Shown here piece after piece: positions 9,650 to 17,097 of a stretch of 50,871 bases of DNA. A program made the position numbers and the translations under genes. Numbering within the stretch: position 1 is the first letter of the stretch; each line of letters begins with the position of its first letter. Source of the DNA: Planctomycetota bacterium (GTDB lineage Bacteria; Planctomycetota; UBA1135; GCA-002686595); the NCBI GenBank assembly GCA_016779205.1, contig JADHOC010000028.1:1-50871 (forward strand), in the 5' to 3' direction. The notes beneath the pieces were generated by a model. That model was not told where the DNA came from. It ran no database searches and was given only the letters and a program-made list of their open reading frames with translations.

Positions 9650-12154
9650 ATGATCTGGTCGGGGTGCTTGCTCGCCGCCGCAGCCCTCGCCACCCCCCAG
9701 TCCCCGGCGCCCGCGCCCTCCACCGGGGCAGGGACCGACGGGATCGGGGTCGCCGATGGGGAGCAGGGGCGAGCCGCCGAGCTGGAGCGCCTCGCCTTCG
9801 ACTACATGGAAGCGCTCGCCGCCGCCCGACGTGGCGACCCCATGGCGGAGGCGTCGCTGCGGCGCCACGCGGAGGACCTCCAGGCGAGGTTCGGACGCGA
9901 GGACGCCGTGGACGTCGCGACCTACTACCTCCAGCTCACCCCCTCCGAGCGGCGGGAAGGCCTCGCCCTCGAGGCGCGCTTCGACGAGCTGAGGGCGACC
10001 GTCCAGGCCGCCGAGTCTTCGGGGGCCGAGGCGACGGCTCCCGTGGAGGCCGACCTGCTCGCGCTGCTCGCGGAGGCCCGGCGCGCGGCGGACCTCTCCC
10101 CGGCCGCGCGGACCGCGGCGCTCCTGGCTCGGGTCGAGGTGCGTCAGGTCGAACGCGCCTGGCCCGGCGCCCCGGGCAGGGAGGCGCTCGTCCGGCGGGC
10201 GGAGGAGCACGCAGAGCTGGCGCTCCGCTGGTTCGGACTCGCCGGGCAGCGCACGCCGCGACTCGAGGCCCTCTGGGTCCGCGCGCGGCTCGCCCTGGCC
10301 TGCGGGCACCTGGTCCACGCGGAGGAGATCTTCGGTGAGCTCGCGCGCCTCGCCGAGCAAGTGGACCGCCCCCGCTGGCGAGAGCGGGCCCTGCTCGGGC
10401 TCGTCGGGGTGGCACGGGAGCAAGGGGCGCCCTTCGCCGCCGCCGCCGCACTCGACGAGCTCGCGACGTTCCGGCACCCGGCTCACTGCTGGGCCCTGAC
10501 CCGTGAGCTGGCGGCCCAGCGACTCTCGGAGGACCTCCCACGGCGGGCCCTGGAGTTGCTCGAGTCCTTCCCCCCCTCCGGCCTCGACCCCGAGATCGAG
10601 CTCGTCGCCGCGGACGGGGAGTGGCGAGCCCTGCAGGCCGCCGCCCTGCTCAGGGCCGGGGATCTCCAGCGCGCGGCCGTGGCCCTCGAGGAGGCCCGGC
10701 GGGTGCCGCGGCGCGACCATGACGGGGTCCTCGAGCTGACCCACGCATCGCTGCTCCTGGATCAGGGAGACCACGAGGAGGCCCTCGCCGCCCTGGAAGA
10801 CCTGGAGGCCTCCTCGGACCTCAGCCGGGTCGAGGCGCTCGTCCTCCAGGGGCGCACGCTCCTGGCCGCCGGTCGGACCGCCGAGGCGATCCCCCCGCTT
10901 CGGCGCGCCTTCGAGGCGGCCCGTGACCGTGACGCGGCGAGGCGCCGGCGGGATGATGGGACGCCGAGGGACTCGAGCGCCGTCGGCGAGTGGCTGGGAC
11001 TCTCCACGGTCGAGGCGCTCGCCCGGGCGCTGGCCGGCGCCTCCCGTCCCCTCGAGGCAGCGGCGACCATCGAGGCAGCCCACGCCGCGTGCTCCACGGA
11101 CGAGGCGCGCGCGCGGCTGCTGGCGCTGGCCGCGACGCAGCCCCTTGGCCTGGTGACCTGGGTCGTGGGAGCCGACCGCTCGCTGGCCATCCACGTGAGC
11201 CCCGACGGGACCGCGCGGGCCTCGGAGATTCCCCGCGGGAGGCAGGAGATCCTCCGCGCCGCCGGGCGGCTGCGGGAGGCGCTCCTCTTCACCCGTCGTG
11301 CGCCCGACTCCACCCCCCAGGAGCTCTCCGCCGAGATCGCCGGGGAGGTCCTGCCCACCTCGCTCCTGCGCTCCCTGGAGCGGTGGCGGTCGGGGTCCCG
11401 CGCGGGGGAGGCGCCCGGGGTCGCCCTGCTCCCCCACGGCGCCCTCGAACAGCTGCCCTTCGAGGCCCTCCCCGCCGGGCCTGGGGAACGACCCATGGGG
11501 CTGGACCTCGCGCTGACCATCGTGGACTGCCTGCGCGAGCCGACCGCCCTGCCCCCCCCGCTCTCCGGACCCGCGGCGAGGTGGGTCGCCCTCGGCGCTC
11601 CGGTGAGTACCGGCCTCCCCGACCTCCCGGGCGCGCGCCAGGAGCTGCGTGACCTCGCGCGGCTTCACCGGAGGCTCGAGGTCGTGGACGGCACAGCCTT
11701 CGACTCCGAGCAGCTCCTGCTCGCCCTCGGTGGGGACCGAGCTGTGCACGTCGCGACCCACGTGGCGCGCACCGAGGAGGGCCAGAGCATCACTCCCCTC
11801 GGGCTCGTCACCAGCGAGGGCGGCGTCGTCTCGGCGGCGTCCATCGCCGCGGTCGCCCCCCGGCTCCCGCTGCTCGTCCTCGCCACCTGCGACTCCGCCC
11901 GGGGGCAAGCGGTCGACGGCCTCTCGACGCGCGGGCTCGCACAGGTGGCCCTCGACGCGGGGACGCGCGCGGTGGTGGTGACGGGGTGGTCCCTGTCGGA
12001 CCGCCATGGGCGCGCCGCGTCGCTCACCTTCCACGCCTCGCTCCGCGCCGGGGCCGGCGCCCCCGAGGCCCTGCGTCGCGCGCGCTGCGCGCTCGTGGCG
12101 GCCGGCGCGCCCGCCGCCGACTGGGCCGCGCTGCGCTTCCTCGGCATGCCCTGA
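9650..12154 (+). CDS. Secreted TPR-CHAT domain protein (caspase-like peptidase)
   Basis: 834 residues. The N-terminus is a signal peptide ('MIWSGCLLAAAALA'). A long, mostly helical region (about 30-460) of Ala/Leu-rich repeats resembles TPRs, and a C-terminal CHAT domain follows (about 560-830). The CHAT catalytic dyad is intact: H704 in 'HVATHVA' and C747 in 'LVLATCDSARG', matching the family patterns of a His in HxATH and a Cys in L(S/A)xCxTxxG. An active cysteine peptidase is therefore expected, possibly exported. The ATG at 9650 was chosen for the signal peptide. A TTG at 9551 overlapping the previous stop would put 33 residues in front of it and run through the hairpin. It sits in a cluster with an ECF sigma factor and a membrane protein. 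Substrate and trigger are unknown; TPR-CHAT proteins elsewhere cleave signalling partners or serve in defence. Confidence 0.85.
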   Translation: MIWSGCLLAAAALATPQSPAPAPSTGAGTDGIGVADGEQGRAAELERLAFDYMEALAAARRGDPMAEASLRRHAEDLQARFGREDAVDVATYYLQLTPSERREGLALEARFDELRATVQAAESSGAEATAPVEADLLALLAEARRAADLSPAARTAALLARVEVRQVERAWPGAPGREALVRRAEEHAELALRWFGLAGQRTPRLEALWVRARLALACGHLVHAEEIFGELARLAEQVDRPRWRERALLGLVGVAREQGAPFAAAAALDELATFRHPAHCWALTRELAAQRLSEDLPRRALELLESFPPSGLDPEIELVAADGEWRALQAAALLRAGDLQRAAVALEEARRVPRRDHDGVLELTHASLLLDQGDHEEALAALEDLEASSDLSRVEALVLQGRTLLAAGRTAEAIPPLRRAFEAARDRDAARRRRDDGTPRDSSAVGEWLGLSTVEALARALAGASRPLEAAATIEAAHAACSTDEARARLLALAATQPLGLVTWVVGADRSLAIHVSPDGTARASEIPRGRQEILRAAGRLREALLFTRRAPDSTPQELSAEIAGEVLPTSLLRSLERWRSGSRAGEAPGVALLPHGALEQLPFEALPAGPGERPMGLDLALTIVDCLREPTALPPPLSGPAARWVALGAPVSTGLPDLPGARQELRDLARLHRRLEVVDGTAFDSEQLLLALGGDRAVHVATHVARTEEGQSITPLGLVTSEGGVVSAASIAAVAPRLPLLVLATCDSARGQAVDGLSTRGLAQVALDAGTRAVVVTGWSLSDRHGRAASLTFHASLRAGAGAPEALRRARCALVAAGAPAADWAALRFLGMP

Positions 12155-12158
12155 CCCC

Positions 12159-12180
12159 CGCGCTCCGGGGCGTGAGCGCG
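12159..12180. other. Hairpin after the CHAT gene stop codon
   Basis: A 7-bp perfect inverted repeat (12159-12165 with 12174-12180) with an 8-base loop begins 5 bases after the CHAT stop. No T tract follows. It is a possible weak terminator or mRNA 3' end stabiliser. Confidence 0.3.
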
Positions 12181-12266
12181 CCGTGGAGCGACGCGGAAGA
12201 AATTTCGCGTCTGGCCCGCCTGCGCCTCAAGGGGATGGGGCACAGCGTCGATACAAGCGGCAAGCC

Positions 12267-12848
12267 ATGCTCTCCGCGCTCCTCAGCCTCGCCGTCGCTG
12301 GAATCCCCGCCTCCGCCAGCGTTTCCCAGGTCCCCATCCTCGACGTGATCCCTCCGGCGATCCAACGTTCCGAGGTCCCGACCTGCCTCCAGTTCACCCC
12401 CACCCACTTCGCGGCCCGGAGTCACTCCGAGGCGGACCAGTGGTTGGTCTTCGAGAACGTCGAGGGAGGGATGCGTCGAGTGCACCGGCTCGCCCCGCAC
12501 GCTCGGGTGCTCTTCCCGATCGTCGAGGGCTCCGCCAAGGGCGTCTCCGTCGAGGTCCTTCGCTGGTCAGGGACCGGCACCCTCGTCGCCAGCGGTGCGA
12601 TCGAGTGCGATGTGGACAGCCCCCGGACCGTCTTCCTCACCCAGACCTCCGGAGACCTCTCGGGGTGGCTCTCCACCCTGGGCGGCAAGGTCCTGAGCCA
12701 GGTCACCACGGACCGCTCCACCGAGCCGAGCCAGATGGCCGGGCGACTTGAGAAGGCGGCCACCCATGTGCCGGTCCCGGCCCCGGCCGAGCACCGCAAG
12801 CGCGACAAGAGCCGCCCGCTCGAGCGCAAGAAGCTCCCCCCGATCTGA
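12267..12848 (+). CDS. Secreted protein of unknown function
   Basis: 193 residues with a signal peptide (about 1-18, 'MLSALLSLAVAGIPASAS'). The body is predicted to be mostly beta strand ('FTPTHFAARSHSEADQW', 'HARVLFPIVEGSAKGVSVEV'). The C-terminal 40 residues are basic and Pro-rich, with many Lys/Arg ('KRDKSRPLERKK'). No family was recognised. The ATG at 12267 places the signal peptide at the start; the longer open frame covers the CHAT gene end and has no signal. It follows the CHAT gene on the same strand by 112 bases, so it may be a partner or substrate of that peptidase, which is inference from position. A strong terminator lies about 100 bases downstream. Confidence 0.7.
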   Translation: MLSALLSLAVAGIPASASVSQVPILDVIPPAIQRSEVPTCLQFTPTHFAARSHSEADQWLVFENVEGGMRRVHRLAPHARVLFPIVEGSAKGVSVEVLRWSGTGTLVASGAIECDVDSPRTVFLTQTSGDLSGWLSTLGGKVLSQVTTDRSTEPSQMAGRLEKAATHVPVPAPAEHRKRDKSRPLERKKLPPI

Positions 12849-12946
12849 ACCGACCCGGGGCACAGACGTACCACGGACCACGGCGGCCCCAGGCCACCCG
12901 TGATCCGTGCAGGTTGCGCGGCCAACGCGCACGCCGAGAAAAGGGT

Positions 12947-12982
12947 GACCCCGCCGGATCCGTTCGCGGACCCGGCGGGGTC
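12947..12982. terminator. Strong bidirectional intrinsic terminator
   Basis: GACCCCGCCGG (12947-12957) pairs perfectly with CCGGCGGGGTC (12972-12982). After one A-C mismatch, four more pairs close on a TTCG tetraloop (12963-12966). The stem is flanked by GAAAAG on the left and TCTTTTC on the right, so it works in both directions. It separates the plus-strand secreted-protein gene from the convergent minus-strand amidase gene. Confidence 0.92.
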
Positions 12983-12985
12983 TTT

Positions 12986-13828
12986 TCATTCGATCCAGCC
13001 GGGGTACAGGTCCCGCCGCTCGTCCCGGGCCACGGGCACTTCGCGGCGCAGCCGTCGGCTCTCGTCGAGGTCAAGGTCGTGGACCGAGAGGGTCGCGGGC
13101 CGCCGCGCTCCCCCATCGATGATCTGCCGCTCGCCGGCAGGCACGTCCTCGCCGCCGGGCCCGATGACCGCCGACCCCCCGAGGAACCGCAGCCGCATCC
13201 GGCGGCGCCCCACCTCCTCCTCGCCGATGCGGTTGCAGCCGATCACGTGGGCCTGGCACTCCGCCGCGCGGCCGCGGAGGAGCGCGCTCCAGTGGGCCGC
13301 GCGCGCCTCGGGCCACTGCGCCACCACGGCGAGGACATCCGCCCCCGCCCGGAACGCCGCCCTCGAGATCGCCGGGAAGCGGAGGTCGTAGCAGACGATC
13401 GGCGCCACCCTGGCGCCGCTGCGGGGGAGGTCCACCGGCGCGGGGGGCCCATGACCCGCAGTGAACGCCAGCGTCTCCGCCGTGGGAGAGAACAGGTGCA
13501 CCTTGTCGTATCCGCCGGCCAGCCGCCCCCCCACGATCACGTGGGCTCGGTTCGTGGGCAGCGCGCCCCTGCCTCCGGACGCCGGTCCCGACCCGATGAC
13601 CACGAGGTCCAGCTCGCCCGAGACGGCTGCGACCTCCTCGAGGGCCCGCGCCGAACTGGCGATCTCCGCCTCCCCCGAGCCCGACGTGAAGCCAGTGGTC
13701 CACATCTCAGGCAGCACCACGAGCTCGGCTCCCGCCTCACCCGCCGCCCGGAGCCCCAGGAGCGCCGTCCCGAGGTTGCCCTCCGGGTCTCCCGCTCCGA
13801 TGTCCATCTCGAGGGTCGCCACGCGCAT
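12986..13828 (-). CDS. Carbon-nitrogen hydrolase (nitrilase superfamily amidase)
   Basis: 280 residues with the complete nitrilase catalytic triad: E41 in 'VVLPEMW', K109 in 'YDKVHLF' and C146 in 'IVCYDLRFP'. These fit omega-amidase/YafV-like members, which hydrolyse small amides such as 2-oxoglutaramate. 'EMWTTGF' after the Glu is typical of that branch. The ATG at 13828 starts right at the first beta strand. A CATGAT hexamer ends 6 bases upstream of it (13835-13840), compatible with a weak leaderless-type promoter. The gene is convergent with the secreted-protein gene and divergent from the methyltransferase-kinase fusion. Confidence 0.9.
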   Translation of the reverse strand: MRVATLEMDIGAGDPEGNLGTALLGLRAAGEAGAELVVLPEMWTTGFTSGSGEAEIASSARALEEVAAVSGELDLVVIGSGPASGGRGALPTNRAHVIVGGRLAGGYDKVHLFSPTAETLAFTAGHGPPAPVDLPRSGARVAPIVCYDLRFPAISRAAFRAGADVLAVVAQWPEARAAHWSALLRGRAAECQAHVIGCNRIGEEEVGRRRMRLRFLGGSAVIGPGGEDVPAGERQIIDGGARRPATLSVHDLDLDESRRLRREVPVARDERRDLYPGWIE

Positions 13829-13966
13829 GGGGAGATCATGGCGAACGGACCCACTCGCACCAAACCTCGCCTGGCCGCCTGGCCCCGCCCCACCCGGGGG
13901 CACACGCACTCTTGCCGCCAGCTCCAGGTTCCATCCCTCCGCCGGGGCAGCCATGATTCGAGGGGT

Positions 13967-15754
13967 ATGTCGCGCGCGTCTTCCACCGATCCCCGGGCCG
14001 CAGACCCGAGCCCCGCCGTCGGCGAGGCGCTGACGCGCTTCCTCGAGGGCAACGAACCCTTCAAGCGGCGGCTGGAGCGGCTCGTCCTGGGGCTGCCCGC
14101 GGGTGAGGCCGATGAGCTCATGATGCTCATGAAGGAGAGCCGCGGGGCCTGGGCCATGTTGCTCGGCGGCCGAGGCGGCCGCGCCCTCTTCCTCGGCAGC
14201 GGCTTCAGCGGGACCCCGGTGGCTCTGGGGACCCTCGGCTTCAGCGTCACCGTGGTGGAGCAGAGCGCAGCCCGTCTCCGCTTCGCCAAGGACCGCGCCG
14301 CCGCGCTCGCACCAGGGACCACGACCGCGGTGACTGCGGGGGACGACGACCGGCTCCCGTTCCTCGACGGGAGCTTCGACCTGGTCGTCCTCGAGGGAGG
14401 CCTCCCCGACCCGTCCACCGGCTGGGGCTTCACCATCGACGAGCTCCACCGGGTCAGCGGTGGCGAGGTCCTGGTCACCGCGGACAACCGGCTCGGTTAC
14501 AAGCGCTCCACCGGTCGCCGAGGCGCGTTTCGCCGGCACCCGCTGCACCTGCTCCGGGAGATCCTCCGTCCCTCGCGCGGAGAACGCGCGCTCCCGTCAA
14601 CGCGCGCGGCGGTCCGTGGCCCCTGGGGTGAAGCAGAGGCGTACTCGCTCTACCCGCACGCCCGGGAGTTCAGCCACGTGGTCGCCCTGGACGAGCCGCG
14701 ACCCCGCCTGACGGTCGGCCCCAGGGAGCGCAAGAACCGGCTCAAGATCCTGGGCGCCAGGCTCGGGCTCTTCCCCTGGCTGACCCCCTCCTTCGCCATC
14801 CTCGCCCGGCGCCGCCCCCGGGGGGCCAACCGGATCGAGCGCCTCCTCGACGAGGTCGCGGCCAGCTGCGGCGAGGCCCGGCCCGAGGTGGACATGCTGG
14901 TGGCGACGCGGAGCAACGATGCCCTGATGCACACCGCGATCCCGGGAAGCGCCGGGCCCGAGGGCCGCTGGACCGTCCATGTCGCGCTCCAGCCGGCCAA
15001 GCGGCGGATGGTCGCGCTCCACCACGAGTGGCTCACCCGCATCCACTCCGGTCTCCCGGGCGTCCCCGTCCCCGAGCCGCTCTTCCACGGGGAGTTCGAG
15101 GGAGCAGAGGTGGCCGTCGAGCGCCGGGTCGACGGACTGAACGGGACGGACATCACCGGCGACCGCCGGCTCACAGAGCGCATGTTCTCAGAGGCCTCCC
15201 GGCAGCTCGTCCACCTCCTCGAGCCCGGTCCCACGCTCCTGGACGACGGGCTCTTCGACTCGCTCCTGCAGCCGCGCTTCGATCTCGTCCTCGGGCTGAT
15301 CCACAGTGAGGAGACGCGGGAGAGGATCGGCCAGATGGTCGCGCGGGCGAGGCAGCAGCTCGTGGGCCGCTCGCTGCGGCTCGGCGTCTACCACGCGGAC
15401 CTGCGCGCCAAGCACCTCCAGCTGGACCACGAGGGCCGCATCACGGGCTACCTGGACTGGGGCGCCAGCGAGGAGCGCTTCCTGCCCCTGGTCGACCTGC
15501 TGCACCTCGTCATCCACCAGCGCAAGCAGGAGACCGGCGGCTCCTTCGGGGACGCCTGGCGTGCGGTCCTCGACCCCCAGCGTCGCCGCCCGACGGAGCA
15601 GCGTGCGTTCGAGGAGTACCTGGACGCCGCAGGCCAGGACCACGGGCTGATCGAGGTGCTCCTCGGGCTCTACCCGGCCCTCGTCGCGGGCATGGCCGAG
15701 CTCAACTGGGACTATTCACGCCCCGACTGGGTCCGCCGCCAGTTCGGCCTCTGA
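13967..15754 (+). CDS. SAM methyltransferase / kinase-fold fusion protein
   Basis: 595 residues. After a charged leader, residues about 72-175 form a class I methyltransferase domain: motif I 'ALFLGSGFSGTPVA', an acidic residue at the end of strand 2 ('VTVVEQSA'), and 'FDLVVLEGG' as motif IV. Residues about 300-590 form a protein-kinase-like (APH/WaaP-type) domain with the catalytic loop 'YHADLRAKHLQL' (H476, D478) and a metal-binding 'LDWG' (D497). The usual Asn of the APH loop is replaced by H483, giving the HxDxxxxH pattern that lipopolysaccharide core kinases (WaaP/InaA) use. No signal peptide or membrane helix was seen. Methylation plus phosphorylation of a surface glycan or lipid-linked sugar is plausible but inferred. 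The start at ATG 13967 has GAGGGG directly upstream; the open frame extends back another 351 codons over the antisense amidase gene. Confidence 0.78.
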   Translation: MSRASSTDPRAADPSPAVGEALTRFLEGNEPFKRRLERLVLGLPAGEADELMMLMKESRGAWAMLLGGRGGRALFLGSGFSGTPVALGTLGFSVTVVEQSAARLRFAKDRAAALAPGTTTAVTAGDDDRLPFLDGSFDLVVLEGGLPDPSTGWGFTIDELHRVSGGEVLVTADNRLGYKRSTGRRGAFRRHPLHLLREILRPSRGERALPSTRAAVRGPWGEAEAYSLYPHAREFSHVVALDEPRPRLTVGPRERKNRLKILGARLGLFPWLTPSFAILARRRPRGANRIERLLDEVAASCGEARPEVDMLVATRSNDALMHTAIPGSAGPEGRWTVHVALQPAKRRMVALHHEWLTRIHSGLPGVPVPEPLFHGEFEGAEVAVERRVDGLNGTDITGDRRLTERMFSEASRQLVHLLEPGPTLLDDGLFDSLLQPRFDLVLGLIHSEETRERIGQMVARARQQLVGRSLRLGVYHADLRAKHLQLDHEGRITGYLDWGASEERFLPLVDLLHLVIHQRKQETGGSFGDAWRAVLDPQRRRPTEQRAFEEYLDAAGQDHGLIEVLLGLYPALVAGMAELNWDYSRPDWVRRQFGL

Positions 15755-15894
15755 GCCGCCCCTCTCCTTCTGGGACAGGCCGACGCCGCCACGGGGGCGA
15801 GGCGCTGTGCCGTCGCAGTGTGAACCAGGGCCGGTGAATCCTCCGCGTGGCTCAAGGCCCTCCGGCGGCCCCGCCGATCTCCCAGTCGGGGGTT

Positions 15895-15900
15895 AGGAAG
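15895..15900 (+). promoter_or_regulatory. Ribosome-binding site fixing a TTG start
   Basis: AGGAAG ends 5 bases before the TTG at 15906. This is one of the few clear Shine-Dalgarno sequences in the window, and it supports TTG as the start of the first pilin-like gene, since no ATG precedes the pilin signal in frame. Confidence 0.7.
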
Positions 15901-15905
15901 ATCAC

Positions 15906-16490
15906 TTGAAGGCGAAGGGGACAGCATCAGGAGCGCGCGCGGCCCGCGGCCAGGGTGGATTCACTCTGATCGAGGTCATGATCGCCATCGTGGTCGGCAC
16001 CGTCGCCACGTACATACTCTCGACCTCCGTGACCGCAGCCGTCGCGAACACCGTGACCCGGCAGCAGCGCGCGGTCGCGGCGGAGGGCGCCATGAACTGC
16101 ATGGAGCAGATCCGCTCCATGCCGATGGAGCTCGTCTTCGCCCTGTTCAACGAGAACCCCTCGGACGACCCCGACGGTGAGGGGACCGCGTTCGGCCCCT
16201 ACTTCGACGTCGTGGGGCTCTCCGCGGTGCTCGACGAACAGGGTCAACCGAAGCCGATCGGGCAGGTGTTGCTGCCCGGAGATGGCGCGGTCCTGGACGA
16301 GACCTTCGAGCAGCCGGAGTTCGGCCTCCCGCGGGACCTGAACGGGGACCTCCACATCCTCCCCGGTGACTGCTCCATGGACTACCTGGTGCTCCCGGTC
16401 ACGGTCCGTGTGGAGTGGCGAAGCCAGCTCGGCGACCGCTCCCTCGAGATCTCCACCCTCCTCATGGACCTGGAGAAGACCGACCTTTGA
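15906..16490 (+). CDS. Type IV pilin-like (pseudopilin) protein
   Basis: 194 residues with a class III signal. A basic leader of 18 residues ends in GQGG, then the mature start FTLIEVM has Glu at position +5 (E23) and is followed by a hydrophobic helix to about residue 47. Cleavage by prepilin peptidase is expected between G18 and F19. The rest is globular and predicted mostly beta. The TTG start is supported by AGGAAG at 15895-15900. It overlaps the next pilin-like gene by 4 bases (TTGA). It is a minor-pilin or type II secretion pseudopilin candidate. No PilB, PilC, PilQ or prepilin peptidase gene is in the window. Confidence 0.85.
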   Translation: MKAKGTASGARAARGQGGFTLIEVMIAIVVGTVATYILSTSVTAAVANTVTRQQRAVAAEGAMNCMEQIRSMPMELVFALFNENPSDDPDGEGTAFGPYFDVVGLSAVLDEQGQPKPIGQVLLPGDGAVLDETFEQPEFGLPRDLNGDLHILPGDCSMDYLVLPVTVRVEWRSQLGDRSLEISTLLMDLEKTDL

Positions 16491-17092
16491 TCGTTCGTTC
16501 CAGAAGGGGGGGGTACACGCTCGTGGAGGTCCTGATCTCGTTCACGATCCTGGTGCTGATCTCGATCAACATCGCCATGGTGCTCCGCGCCGGCCGCGCC
16601 GCCGCCGTCACCGGGACGTTCGCTGCCAGGGTGTCGAACGAGCTCAATCAAACGGTGGACCGGATCGCCCTGGCGCTCATGGGCGCCGACGCCGCGGCGC
16701 TCGACGGGCCGCAGCTCAAGCCGCTGTCGTCCGAGTACGTGCGCTTCCAGGCGTGCCTCGGCGTCGAGGAGAGCGGCGTCGTCCATGGCCCCGTGGAGGA
16801 GATCAAGTGGGCGCCGACGACCCCCGAGGCCGGCAGGATCGTCTGGCGAGAGAACCCGTCGAGCGCGCAGGAGCGGCGGGTCGTCTGGTCCACCGCCGTT
16901 CCTTCGACCTACATGCACGAGGTGCCCAGCAACGGCACCGATGACAACGGGAATGCCATCGAGGATGAGGCCGGGCTCGCCTTCACGATGGACGGGCCCC
17001 GGGTGGACATCCACGTCACCGTGGAGCGCGTGGGTCATGACGGGCGCGCCCGCCCCATGCAAAGGACGCAGCACATCTTCTGCCGGAACTGA
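16487..17092 (+). CDS. Type IV pilin-like (pseudopilin) protein, second copy
   Basis: 201 residues. A short leader (MIVRSRRGG) precedes the mature start YTLVEVLISF, with Glu at +5 (E14) and a hydrophobic helix to about residue 32, so prepilin peptidase should cut between G9 and Y10. The TTG start at 16487 overlaps the stop of the previous gene (TTGA), and GGAGAAG sits 8 bases upstream (16472-16478). An alternative upstream start would read 24 residues of frame-shifted sequence from the preceding gene. A run of eight G (16506-16513) encodes the residues at the cleavage site. Its size and N-terminus resemble GspJ/PilW-like minor pilins, but the globular part gave no confident match by eye. Confidence 0.82.
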   Translation: MIVRSRRGGYTLVEVLISFTILVLISINIAMVLRAGRAAAVTGTFAARVSNELNQTVDRIALALMGADAAALDGPQLKPLSSEYVRFQACLGVEESGVVHGPVEEIKWAPTTPEAGRIVWRENPSSAQERRVVWSTAVPSTYMHEVPSNGTDDNGNAIEDEAGLAFTMDGPRVDIHVTVERVGHDGRARPMQRTQHIFCRN

Positions 17093-17097
17093 ATGCC

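Noticed and set aside
9533..12034. 833-residue open frame on the minus strand opposite the CHAT gene
   Set aside because: Antisense shadow of a GC-rich gene: composition is Gly/Arg/Pro/Glu-rich, without domains. The plus-strand frame has a signal peptide and the CHAT catalytic motifs.
16506..16513. Run of eight G at the cleavage-site codons of the second pilin-like gene, looked at as a phase-variation tract
   Set aside because: Runs of eight or nine C/G occur at several other places (for example 11552-11559, 17958-17966, 31293-31300), so this length is background at this GC content.
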